Origin: Paramecium octaurelia
Taxonomy: Eukaryota; Ciliophora; Oligohymenophorea; Peniculida; Parameciidae
NCBI GenBank assembly: GCA_905182995.1
Contig: CAJJDP010000032.1
Coordinates: forward strand, 433,221 to 497,220
Length of the DNA: 64,000 nt
Direction of reading: 5' to 3'
Part shown: one piece after another, positions 37,035 through 51,330 of the stretch
Numbering within the stretch: the stretch's first letter is position 1
Layout of the letters: every line of letters starts with the position of its first letter
Made by a program: the position numbers and the translations under genes
The notes under the pieces: model-generated
The model's database searches: none
Told to the model about the DNA's origin: nothing
The model's input: only the letters and a program-made list of their open reading frames with translations

Positions 37035-37939
37035 TCATTTATCATAGTGTTTATGGTTATTTCCAATAGTTTATTCTGGCTGTATGACTCTTTATAGTTT
37101 GGGAAATCCATTTCTTGGATTAGGACCATTATCTTTATTCGGAAACTAGTCTAGTGATATATCTAGAATACAAATCTAATAAATTACCATTAGGATCTTC
37201 TCCTCTATTAATTCTGTCTTATTATTTATAATTCAGTAACTATCTCTTATAAGCCTATAAGATCTTCTATCCTTTATCTTTTAATTCTTTTTAATCCCCA
37301 GTTATTGCATCTAAAATAATGTTGAGTTATACTTAATATTTGTTTTCTTCTAAATAAACTAACATTTAACTTAAACGGGATGTGTTTATCCATTCCTTTT
37401 TCTAATTGACCATTGCTCATTTCTAAAACGATAACAAATGAATTTACTTTTAAAAAAATCATAAATTGGATTTTTTTCTCCTTAATCCACATTTCCACCT
37501 TTCTAAACTCCTCTCATTATTGTTAGAAACTCCTTAAATTCAATTTCATTGGTTCCATCTTCATCCACTTCACTCATAATTTTTTCTACTTCCTCCCTTG
37601 AATTAACTAAGCCTAAGGCTATGAGTGGGTCTTCTAGTTCCTCTATCCCAATTGCACCTGATCCATCTCCATCTAATGATGAAAAATATTTTCTCAACTC
37701 AGCAATTTCGGAGTCCTTAAAATCAATCCTATCTTAATAGCCCCTTTTGATTAGCCAAGCTCTCTCTTAAAATCCAGATTAAAACTATTATTATAATTAA
37801 TCAGTACAATATATTTTGATGCTTTATTGAAATTAAAGGCTTCTTATATTTTAGTAAGCTTCTCTTGCCTCTTGACTGACTTTGCATTATCTTAAGGTTT
37901 ACGACTAGAAAGAGACTTAGATTATTCTTATTTTTTCAT
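37035..37939 (-). CDS. EF-hand calcium-binding protein
   Basis: Predicted 269 aa after removing four introns of 22-25 bp, exact codon count. Residues ~90-150 carry two EF-hands: DGDGSGAIGIEELE and DEDGTNEIEFKEFLTIM. Both have the expected oxygen ligands at loop positions 1, 3, 5 and 12. The N-terminus is basic and unstructured. After the EF-hands come FFKKMSNGQLEKG and FKLNVSLFRRKQILNAITGD, then a Lys/Gln helix and a Pro/Asn-rich tail ending HKHYDK. The order resembles calmodulin-like ciliary EF-hand proteins. Each intron is supported because keeping it introduces TGA or destroys the conserved text. Confidence 0.88.
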
Positions 37940-38089
37940 CTGAAAATTGATAATATTAATAAATATAATTTTAAGAAATAACTTATATCTATTCTTGTTA
38001 TTTTTAGAATTTATAACTCTGAATATTTAAAACAATAATATTTCAAGTGATGAAAAATAAATTACGAATAAAAAACCTTTCTTTATAGG

Positions 38090-38554
38090 TCTTAAATTAG
38101 AAATAAATTTTAGCGGTCCAAATAACTCAACTTTCTATTATAAGATTTAGAACCCCTTTATAAGGAAGAAATAATAAATAAAATATATTCGGTTTCGAAA
38201 ATGATCATGTATAAATCTGTGGATTTTATGGAATAGTTAATTATTATTTTTATAATTTTCTAAATTAATCATAAAGGAAATTTATGTAAAATTTGGTTGT
38301 TTTATTGGAATAAATTTAAAAGATAACTTTGATTATATTGCTAAAATTTCATGGTTCTAAAATTGGAGGTATAATTAAGTAGCAGTTTCAAGTATATTAA
38401 AGTACTTGCATCAGTCTTGAATTTAAATAAGTTAGGTATGATTTACAAGATAAAGAACTGATTGTAAAACTAAGAGTAAAATTTACTAAGGGATTTGATG
38501 TTGAAGATAAAATGAAAATTTATATTTATTTTTAATCAATAATTTAAAGCAATA
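38090..38554 (+). pseudogene. Possible gene relic in otherwise empty DNA
   Basis: Three protein-like blocks sit in different plus-strand frames: LKLEINFSGPNNSTFYYKIQ (about 38090-38160), NKQNIFGFENDHVQICGFYG (about 38175-38230) and LEFKQVRYDLQDKELIVKLR continuing VKFTKGFDVEDKM (about 38410-38520). The frames are not joined by good introns and TGA codons intervene. They may be exons of a decayed gene, or chance. The rest of 37940-38554 holds nothing else. Confidence 0.3.
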
Positions 38555-39289
38555 TCAATTATTTTTAGATTTTACTTTTTATAGACTTGAAAATTATTAA
38601 AGCTATTTAATTAAATCAAAGCTTTTATTTTACATTAATGAATAAGGTGATTTGTTAAATTAATATCTTAGTTCAAAGCTTCTGCATGAGTTTTGTTAAT
38701 TCAAAATGTATTAAGATCTTTGCTTTTCCTTAATATTTTAATTTATAAATTTAGAAAGCTATGTTCCGACTGGACGATTTGAGTAAAATTATTTATTTTC
38801 AGGGGATTATCCCCTTGAGTAACTTTATTTATAACCTACATCTGTTAAAAGTCGATTTTAACTTAAGGATTGTTATAGTTTTGATTTATTTGCAGTCTAA
38901 AATGATTTACGATGAGATTGCTGCAGTATTGAGTACTATTACTTGATAAACTCTGGGTTCATTTAAGTGTTCCTTGAATTATTTTTTAGGTTGGAGAGAT
39001 ATATTTTTTTCAGAAGATCTTTGAAGCTGTCTTTCTGTTAAAGTTGTTCTTTAGGTGAGAATTATTTTGATATAGGAGATTCTGAATTTATCTTTTTGTT
39101 ATTTTCTTCTGTTCTAGGAAATGCATATGTTTGATTAACTTAGCTTTTTTTGAATCTCCTCTCAATCTAAGCAACTGAACTATTTTTAGAGGCTTCAAGT
39201 AGAGCTTCATCATCAGGAGATTTCTAATAGTTATCAATCATATTTAGTAATATTCTACTTTTTGAAGATTGTCGAACATTAATTTACAT
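38555..39289 (-). CDS. Low-complexity Ser/Asn/Gln/Lys-rich protein, unknown
   Basis: Intronless, 244 aa, starting MQINVRQSSKSRILLNMIDN. It has an acidic helix (YQKSPDDEALLEASKNS), then basic and polar sequence such as KDSFKDLLKKIYLSNLKNNS, and a tail rich in Ser, Gln, Asn and Tyr. No domain recognised. The plus strand is also open over part of this region (to 38946), but that reading is hydrophobic and Ile/Leu-rich, as expected for the complement of Asn/Lys/Gln codons. The minus strand is therefore preferred. Confidence 0.6.
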
Positions 39290-39619
39290 TAAAATTATAA
39301 TTTATTTTGTTTTTACTTAATTATTTATCACTTTGACTTAAAAGTTTAAAAAGATAACTAATATAATGTCAATTATTTACCATAATGAGCCTGTCAGTTA
39401 TATCTAAACTTATTGCAAAATTAATCTGGATTCTTTCTTAAATATATAACACATTTTGTCTACTTAATAGATTAAAATAATGATAATAATAAAATGTATA
39501 TTAATCAAGTGTAAAATATTTTTTATTAAAATCATCTAAAGTATGTGGTTCAACATGATGTTTTGAATCAAATATTTACTTAAAAACTAAAATTAAGTAT
39601 CTTAATACAAATTATTAAA
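39290..39619. other. Intergenic, 330 bp
   Basis: AT-rich spacer between two minus-strand genes. Nothing recognised. Confidence 0.4.
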
Positions 39620-40096
39620 TCAATATATTGACTTTTTAAATTTACTGAAGTCTAACTAATGCTTTTACTGTTATTTAGAAACTAACATTTTAATTTTTTG
39701 TAAAGAATCCTTAAAATTTAACGGCGTAATAGTAATTGTCGATTTTATTGTTTTTGCAAGTTGAGGTGTTTTTGTTTGACATTTTGGTGTAATAATTGAA
39801 CCTTAATACGGTTTTAAAGAAGGAGTCTTTATTTTGTAATTGATTTGCTTATTCTCTTTTAATTTTTTATTGTTCTCCTTTTATTCAGTTATTAATCTTT
39901 AAATGCTCCTTAAATTGACTGATGAATTTTGCTATTATTGATGTCGGCTATAAAATTGAAGACTTAGAAATTATTATAGATCCTTGTCAATTCCCTTCTC
40001 CTGCTTTTTTTAATCAATCTCTTTAACTAGTATTACACTTTCATAATCCAAACCATAATCTAATTATTCATCTTCTAATGTGTAAAGACGACTCAT
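39620..40096 (-). CDS. Small coiled-coil/basic protein, unknown
   Basis: Intronless, 158 aa, starting MSRLYTLEDEQLDYGLDYES. After an acidic start there is a helical Lys/Glu/Gln region (SIQRLITEQKENNKKLKENK), then a Thr/Lys/Pro-rich segment (KIKTPSLKPYQGSIITPKCQ, KSTITITPLNFKDSL) with several Thr-Pro sites. No known domain. It starts 60 bp downstream of the helicase stop. Confidence 0.6.
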
Positions 40097-40156
40097 AATT
40101 CGTTATAATTAATATAAACTTGGCACAATAATAATAAATTATTATATTTTTTCAGA

Positions 40157-43665
<3,509 letters not shown>

Positions 43666-43717
43666 TTGATTAATAATATATAAAATGAATTAATTTTATT
43701 GAATCGTAAATATTCTT
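43666..43717. promoter_or_regulatory. 52-bp divergent spacer
   Basis: AT-rich DNA between the divergent start codons of the helicase (minus) and a secreted protein (plus). It must contain or overlap the core promoters of both. Confidence 0.5.
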
Positions 43718-44410
43718 ATGACTTTGAAATATCCAATTTAGTTACTTATTATATTAATTCTCTTTCAATCTTGCTAAATTAAAGTTAAATTTGAAGCTGA
43801 TATGACTTTTAAGGATAAGAATCAATACAGATAGAATTAAATTATCTTCTAAATTATCAGTTTGATATTGGGTCTATCAGGCGAAATCAATAGCAAAAAG
43901 ATAGTTTTTAAGAGAATAAATAAATTTATATAATCAGATATTTAATACTTACTTATTGAGTATACGAATCCACTTCTTACTTTTTCTATCTTTCAATATA
44001 ATTCACAATTAACAGCAAAGTTTTCAATCAAAAAAATTTTTTTTTTTAATTTTATTCCAGATTAATTAGAATTTTTTATTTCTAACATCATATAAAGTAT
44101 ATTTAATTTATAGACTATCCCAAATAATTTTATTTAGGATATTCTTACAGATCAGATTTTCTTAAGGCCTAAAAATGTTGAAATAAACATGTTATCTCAA
44201 AAAGCAGAATCAGGCATTTCTCATTTTGTTCTTTTTAATTATTAAATTCTATTTGATCCAAATTTTTCCTAACATCATTTTATTAATAATATATTATTTT
44301 TATTGAAGATACTTCCCATCCTTTTTTTGGCTCAAATTAGAACTTTTAATATATGTTAATATCTTTTAATGAGATCATTTTCAATCTTGAGATAAAGTTA
44401 AACTAATTGA
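43718..44410 (+). CDS. Predicted secreted or membrane-anchored protein, unknown
   Basis: Intronless, 230 aa. The N-terminus MTLKYPIQLLIILILFQSCQ is a strong signal peptide or anchor. The rest is Phe/Ile/Asn-rich with patches such as PLLTFSIFQYNSQLTAKFSI and a second hydrophobic stretch (NNILFLLKILPILFLAQ) near the C-terminus. No cysteine framework or family recognised. A run of about ten T near 44040 makes the frame sensitive to a sequencing error, so the C-terminal half is less secure. Confidence 0.5.
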
Positions 44411-44637
44411 AATCACAATTCTATTTTTAATAATCAGATTCTCACCAAAATTAAGAGCTTGTATTATTTAAATATATAAAAAATATTATTTAAAAAGCCA
44501 TAATTGATTTCTAATGATGATGAAATGAAATAAAGTTAAAAATATTAATTGAAAAAGAGTTACATAAGCTCAATAATTAGAAATTGAAGTTTCTTTTATA
44601 AATTTATATTAATTATATAATATTTAAAAATTATTGT

Positions 44638-45314
44638 ATGAGTAATCCTGAACTATCAGAAGAGAGTAGACCACCAAAGTTATTGTTAGTTTTTAGCAAA
44701 TGTTCTGAGTTTAGTGAGATCGATTTAGAGAACAAGCAATCCCCAAAAATACTAAAATTAAGAAAATTGTATAATGTTTTTAATACTAAATAAGAAATTC
44801 CGCTATTGAATACAACGATTAATTACATATGGTGATCAATAAATAAGTAGATATTGATGAAAAGAAAGTAGAAAGCCCAAAAAATGAAATTGCAAAATGG
44901 TAACCATGCAGTTGTACTAAAACTAATTGTCTTAAAATGTATTGTTCGTGCTTTCACAATGGTCAAACCTGTGTGGAATCCTGCAAATGTGAAGACTGTA
45001 AGAACACTAATAATAATGTTCCTTAAAGAGACAAAGCTGTTGAATACATAAAGAAAAAGGCTCATAGGAATAAAAAAGTGTCTTAAGAGAAATTATTTGA
45101 AACCAAGGATATATGGGGATGCAATTGTAAAAAGACCAGATGCTTAAAAAGATATTGTGAATGCTATATAAGATAGAAGGCTTGTACTGTGGAATGTAAT
45201 TGCAATCATTGTGAAAATGGAAAAGATGAAGACTTATATAATGAAATAAGAAGACAAAATGAATAGCCTAAATAATTAAAAAGACAGAGATCTGGTCGTT
45301 TGTATAACAATTGA
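44638..45314 (+). CDS. CXC-domain (tesmin/LIN54-type) DNA-binding protein
   Basis: Predicted 216 aa with one 26-bp intron (about 44770), exact codon count. It has two cysteine-rich CXC motifs. The first is PCSCTKTNCLKMYCSCFHNG then CVESCKCEDCKN. The second is WGCNCKKTRCLKRYCECYIR then CTVECNCNHC. They are separated by a short linker with a conserved RNKKVSQEK-like element. Each motif holds the nine Cys that bind three zinc ions. In LIN54 and tesmin/TSO1 the pair recognises TTYRAA-type (CHR) DNA and controls cell-cycle or germline genes. The protein is small: it has little beyond the domain. Confidence 0.92.
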
Positions 45315-45782
45315 ACTTTAATTTTTAGTTTATAACTTAAAAATAATTATTTTCTCAAAAAATACACAAATTTCAATCCTAAATTTACTTATTTTAAAAA
45401 AATATCGTCACTGTTATGCTGAAAAGTCATCTAGTTTTACTATTTATGAAGAACTATCTGATTTTTGCCATATTTGCATCAAGATATTTAAAATAGAATT
45501 TCTGCATTAAATAAATAGACTATCAATCTATAATTTTAATCAGATTTTGTGATTTCTATAATAAAATGTAATCATATGAATTATTATTTAAAAATATAGA
45601 TGTAATTATTTAAAGTGCAATAAATACAAAAGCGAGATAATATCAAGTAATCTCCTAAACTATGAATATTATAGAAGGATTATGAAGATTTTAATTATTT
45701 TGTTTAAATTTTTCTGAATCGCAAAATATACTTATATTATTTTAATACTTATAATAAATATAATTTATTTAGAGAATCAAAG
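45315..45782. other. Intergenic, about 470 bp
   Basis: AT-rich spacer between two plus-strand genes. Nothing recognised. Confidence 0.4.
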
Positions 45783-46481
45783 ATGGAAACTTCTTAAGCC
45801 TAAAAGGATTTACAATTTTTAGAGTAAAAATCTATTAGTCTCTCATAAAACTTAGAGTAACTCTGGTTAGAATTTACTTAATAATAAGAGATGCTTAAAT
45901 TAATTACATCATAAAATCAATATAAGATCCCAAAACAAACAAACAAGTTTAAAAAGGTTATTATTTTTGTCATTCCCTACTTAGAATTGAAGTAGGTGTT
46001 TTAATTGAGATTGTTAAACAAGGAGTTTAAATAGATTATAGCAAAGGAAAAAAAAACAATTAATAAATTGATTAATCATCAAATTGAAAAAAACTAAGAA
46101 AAAATATATGAATTTAATATTATTGATAAAACCTCAAGAGAGTTATATATGTACATTGTGAAATTAAATTATTATGGACAAAAAGTTAAAGAAACTGTGC
46201 TTCCAAATGACTTCTAATGCATTTTAAAACAAATAAGTGATCCAACTTAAATATATGCAATTAAAGTTGCATCTATACTTCAATAACCATAAAAAAAAAT
46301 AACATACTAAAATAAAATATAGAAAGAAATATTAGATAATTATTGTAAAATCGCGTATCATTCAATAAGGTAAAATTATAATAATTTTGTGGCCGAATTT
46401 GAAAATTATCGATAAGAAATACTAAGATAAAAGCATTTAAAGTATTTGTAATCATTAAGACCGGTTGTTGATAATTTATGA
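45783..46481 (+). CDS. Helical protein with an F-box-like segment
   Basis: Intronless, 232 aa, starting METSQAQKDLQFLEQKSISL. After a Gln/Leu helix the segment FVIPYLELKQVFQLRLLNKE FKQII fits the F-box pattern (ip.l..I..yL....l..lrlvnkk...i). The remainder is Lys/Asn/Gln-rich helix and strand with KLNYYGQKVKETVLPNDF. Ciliates have many divergent F-box-like proteins that act as adaptors for ubiquitin ligases. With only this weak motif the assignment is tentative. Confidence 0.55.
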
Positions 46482-46601
46482 TTATCTATAAAAATTATTC
46501 TTTTAATTCTTTCATATATTTATGAATTGGGGATTGAAAACTAGTAAAGCAGTTTACCATATTATAATATAATTTAAGTATACAAAATATGATATAATCA
46601 A

Positions 46602-47768
46602 TCATTGAAATTACTCATATTATGTTTTATTAAGACTCCACTCTTAAAAGCATTATTTGATATTTAGTTTTAAACAAAGATATTTAATATTTTTATTTTT
46701 TACTTCTCTATAATTACATTTAAGCTATTTGCCTTCGAAATGCTCATATAAATGTTTAAACTTTTGAAACAGCTGATATTTTGCTATTTTTGGTAGAAAT
46801 TATAATTTGGATATGTCTTTTTTGGCAAGTCCCCACTTTAAACCATTTAATGAGTTAATCTTTTCCGTCCCCAAAGAATCCACATATAAGTAACTGAATG
46901 ATTACAGACTTTATTAATTGATATCTTTATTAATCCTTTTGTTTAATTCATCATTATTAGGATGATAAGGACTATGAACAAATAAATTTTTCCTTGTATA
47001 AATAATTTTTGGTTTTTTTATCTTAAATGCTTTGCTAATTAATTTATTATTTATTTTTAAAACAGCTTCCTTGCTTTTGCCAGATCTTTTTCTTATATCG
47101 AATACTTCTTTCAAACTAAAATGCTCTCTAAATTCTATGATTAAGTTATCAATATAAATTGGATTAATGAATTAATTCAACAATGCTCCTTGAATTCCTA
47201 CTACATTCCAAATCATAATTTTGTCTGTACAACAAAAACTTGGATTCTTTTATTGAATTGGTGTTTTAGAATTTGCTGGAGTGCTTCTTAACCTTTAGGA
47301 ATCACAATTGGGAATATTTTCTGCTTCCTAAAAGAACTCTGAGAAAGGTCTTGCTGCACTCATTCCATATATTTTTGATTCTGGAAATAGTTATGCCTAT
47401 CCGCAAGGCGGTTAAGTAACATAAAAGCAAACTTTATACTCCTTCTTTAATGAATATTTAGTTTCTTTTTTTTCAAAATATTTATCAATTTCATTGGGTT
47501 TAGAGAGCACTTCATACAACCATAATTAAAATCCTCTTTTGGCAATTACTTCTGCATGACAAGAATGCAAACAATGATTTTATTCATTCATATGATTTAA
47601 TCCAACTGCTTTTGATCCTGTTCCTAACGAACACAAAATTACGTTTTCTTCATTTTAAACTAGTGAGATGGAGGCTAAAATAGCATTTTAGTTGACTTTT
47701 TCTTTTTATATTAGTTCTTGATATTTTTCATGAGTTTTTTATTTTAAATCACTCAAGTAATTATTCAT
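46602..47768 (-). CDS. tRNA-specific adenosine deaminase of the ADAT1/ADAR family
   Basis: Intronless, 388 aa. The deaminase active site is present: VILCSLGTGSKAVGL, then CLHSCHAEVIAKRGFQLWLY with the zinc-binding His and catalytic Glu in HAE. VTQPPCGQAQLF carries the first zinc Cys (PCG), and PSFCCTDKIMIWNVVGIQGA LL carries the second Cys in the SCSDK-like motif. The layout over about 390 aa without dsRNA-binding domains is that of Tad1p/ADAT1, which converts A37 of tRNA-Ala to inosine. dsRNA-editing ADARs would carry dsRBDs, which are absent. The C-terminal basic region (LKWGLAKKDISKLQFL) matches the family end. Confidence 0.9.
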
Positions 47769-48323
47769 TAAATAAAAATAATTTTATAAGAATATCTTAA
47801 ATATCGACCATAAGATAAAATACTAATGTATCTTTTATCATCTATAAATGAATATTTAAAGGTGAGAATTGATTTCTTTTTAAACTCATTAGTATATTAA
47901 CTGGCAATATAAGTTTAGATATTCTTCATGCTTATATTGAAATTATAATTCATTTTAATATATATTTTGAAGAATTGAAAATACCTTATTCAAGATATTT
48001 TGGATTAATTTATGTATCCGGAAATTAAGTATATGTAGAGAAGCATAAGATGATCTAATTAAAAATTATTGATATAAAAATTAATAACTATTTTTTATTT
48101 TACTCACCAAATTCAAGGGACTAATTCAACCATTGATTATTGATTTATAATATATTATATCTTAATGAATTAGCAATCTATATTATTTTTTAAAAAGCTA
48201 TTAGCTACAAGAGTCGATAAAATTATTTAAAATTTTTTTATTTTTTGCTCACAGTGATTTGAAATTTGAAAAATAATTAATTTTTAGATGCTAAGAATTG
48301 ATTTATAATAAATTTAATTTAAT
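47769..48323. promoter_or_regulatory. Divergent intergenic region, 555 bp
   Basis: AT-rich DNA between the divergent deaminase and histidine-kinase genes. No distinctive element recognised. Confidence 0.4.
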
Positions 48324-51062
48324 ATGAATAATAGATTACTATACTTTGGATTCTGCAATGCTGCGATTAGTTTAATTGCTGGGATAGTCAGTTTAATTTA
48401 GACTAGCTGTTGTTTCAACTTTAGTATCATATTTATAGCAGAGTTTATGTTGATGATTGCATTTATTATTTTGTAATATAAAAGGTTTTTAAATGACCTG
48501 ATTAGGGAAACATTTTTAGGCGTTTCATACCTTTTATGCTAAATATTATAGATTGAATACTTAGGATCTCTTTAATCTTCTGTATAAACTATATTAATAA
48601 ATAGGAGTACATTTTGTTTCTGAGTCTCAGATTATTCATTATAACAACCTCATTGGAAAAAATCACTTTTCGAATCATTCTATTTTTGGTAACTTATTTT
48701 TACCTTGGAATTAGATTATAATTTTATTTGAATATGTTTCCATACTTAGGTTTAGCATTTATTCCTTTTTTATTTATCGTTGGTTAATCTCAAGAGAATC
48801 TTTCTTCTACAGTTATAGATTTTTTTTAAACTACCTTAACGAATCCAGTACTAATACTAGATGCCTAAACCAGAGAACCCCTCTTCCATTCCAACCAAAT
48901 GGAATCATAATTTAATTATACTTCTATAAATCAAGATTACTTTATACAATATCTCTTATCATTTTAGGATTCTTAAAACAAAACTTTAAGGAGCATTTTC
49001 GACGAACAAAAATCATAAATTGCATAAAAGACTCAATTGCAATATCACAAATTGAAAGAAATATCAAATGAAGATTATCATTATGTTGAAACTCTATAAA
49101 ATAAAAAATTAGCTACTTTAATACAAGAAGAAATAAATCAAGAAAAGCAAGACCTGATAAATTTTGATAGTCCTAAAGAGTAAATCGTAAATTTAAAATT
49201 TCCAGTTTCAAATCAATTTAATGATGATACTCCCTAACACGGAAAAAGCAAATTTCGATTTAAGGATAGCTAATATAAATTATTCGGAATCAATGAGTTG
49301 AAATAAAAGAAAATAAATATAGTTGTTTAACATTGCATATGGAAAAATAAAGAAGCTTTTATGATTTCCTTAAAAGATTTAGAAAACTAAAAGATATTAT
49401 AAATCCTAACTGAAGAACTCGAAGAAAGCAAAAAATAGAATGAGAATAAAGATTAGATATTGGCAACAGTGTTTCATGATTTTAAAACACCCATTAACGG
49501 AATCTGTACTATTGTGGAGGCAATGGAAGAGAAGTACAATCTTAATGCAGCTTCGAAATACTATTTGAGAATAATTAGAAAAAACGTATACTTGATGTTA
49601 TACATGATATACGATATTTTAGATTTTGCTAGAATTTAGAAAAATCAATTAAGATTAAGTGTCAGCGATTTTTATTTGAATGAAGTTATAGAAGAGGTTA
49701 TTGAATTAGTAGCCATTTAAGCAGAACAAAAGGGGGTTGTTATATAAACACGTTATGACATACCATGTTTTCAAATATATAGTGATCCTAATCGTATTAA
49801 ATAGATTCTTATGAATTTTATTTCTAATTCATTAAAATTTACTGAATAAGGATCAATAACAATATCAGTCGAATCTCTACACACTGATAAAGCCAATCAT
49901 ATTGTTCGGGCAGTTTCATCAAAAAATGTGCTTAATTAATAATAAAATTAATAAACAGTAGGATAATTGCGTAAATAGTTATCTGGAAAATCTGTTAAGT
50001 CTTAATCTGGACAAGGTAGGATGGTTTATACCATATCCATTCAAGATACAGGTTGTGGTATCTCAGATCTTATTAAACCTAAGTTATTCAATATGTATGC
50101 CACATTTCCGAGTAAGGATGTTCAAAATAAAAGTGGTACTGGAATTGGATTGATGGTTTGTAAGAAGCTAATCAAATTATTGGGACCATCAGAAAAAATC
50201 GACCTTTGGAGCGAATAAAACAAAGGAACCAAGATGTCATTTCAAATTTATTCTAGATTACCTGATGATCCGAAAAGATCTCCTAATTACATTAGCGTAT
50301 TCAAATAGGAGAGTAGTTCTAAAAATTTTAATATCGACAGTCCATCAGTAATTGATGAATAGGATTAGTTGCAATAAAAATTTGTGAGATCCTCTATTTT
50401 ACGTGTTTACACAAGGCCAGTAGATAAAAATGATACAGAAGCAGGGTTTGAATTTTATCCAGAATACGAAGATGAAGGACAATAGAAATTACAAAACATA
50501 AACATTTTATAAAATTTAAGGTCGCCAACTCCAAGCAGAATAAAAATTAAAGAGCAGAATTTAGATGATTCATAAGAAATCATGGATCCTAGGTCAAGAT
50601 TACAAAGGGTTTTACATCATAAAACATTCTCAATTCTGATTGTTGATGATCAACCATTTAACGTTTTGGCTTTGAAATTGTTGTTATAGGATATCTCATA
50701 AAATATTTCATTTTTAGAGGCTTATAATGGTTAACAAGCTGTTAATAAAGTATATTATGTATTGTATATATAGTTAAAAACATTTCAGAAATGCAAGAAC
50801 ATAAAATATGTTTTAATGGATCTCTTCATGCCAATTTTAAATGGATGGAAAGCAGCAACGAAGATCAGAGAGATGGTAATATTAAAATTTAATTTAGATT
50901 GCTAAGTAACTTATTGAGGATGTAAAGATTATAGCGATATCAGGATTTGATGATGAAAGTGAATAGGAAAGATGCGAAAATGTTGGATTTGATGCCTTTA
51001 TTACTAAACCTGTTAAATTGGAGATGATTGCAGAAGTATTTGCATAGCTAGAGTATAATTGA
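48324..51062 (+). CDS. Membrane hybrid histidine kinase with receiver domain
   Basis: Predicted 889 aa with introns of 23, 24 and 22 bp, exact codon count. The N-terminal ~190 residues form about six hydrophobic helices (LIAGIVSLI, FMLMIAFIIL, ...FIPFLFIVG). After a linker comes the dimerisation H-box ILATVFHDFKTPINGI, whose His accepts phosphate. The ATPase domain has the N-box RIKQILMNFISNSLKFT, G1 IQDTGCGIS and G2 SGTGIGLMVCKKL. The receiver at ~780-889 has LIVDDQPFN, phospho-acceptor Asp in YVLMDLFMPILNGW, AISGF and ITKPVK. All phosphorelay residues are in place. It probably senses a membrane or soluble signal, but no ligand domain is recognisable. Histidine kinases are known but uncommon in eukaryotes outside fungi, plants and protists. 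Confidence 0.93.
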
Positions 51063-51330
51063 ACTTGATAATACTATTTTATAAATTTTATTTCAATACT
51101 TTTTCATTCCAGTCTCACTTAATAGCAAATACCTCAGTTGACTATCTGTTTTGTATGATTTACTCAAAAGATACTATATTTTATATTACCAAATAAGTCT
51201 GATTGATAGAGCATTTGGGATTAGAATTCCTTGATGTTTCCATAAAGTTTCTAATTATGAAGTATATATGTACATAATGAAAAGTGTATAATATATTATA
51301 ATCTTTAGTCATTTTATATTTTATCTAAAA

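Noticed and set aside
38284..38946. Plus-strand frame of 221 codons open under the ciliate code
   Set aside because: Its second half is the hydrophobic complement of the Ser/Asn/Gln/Lys-rich minus-strand gene 38555-39289, which has much better composition. Only the first part is kept as a possible relic.
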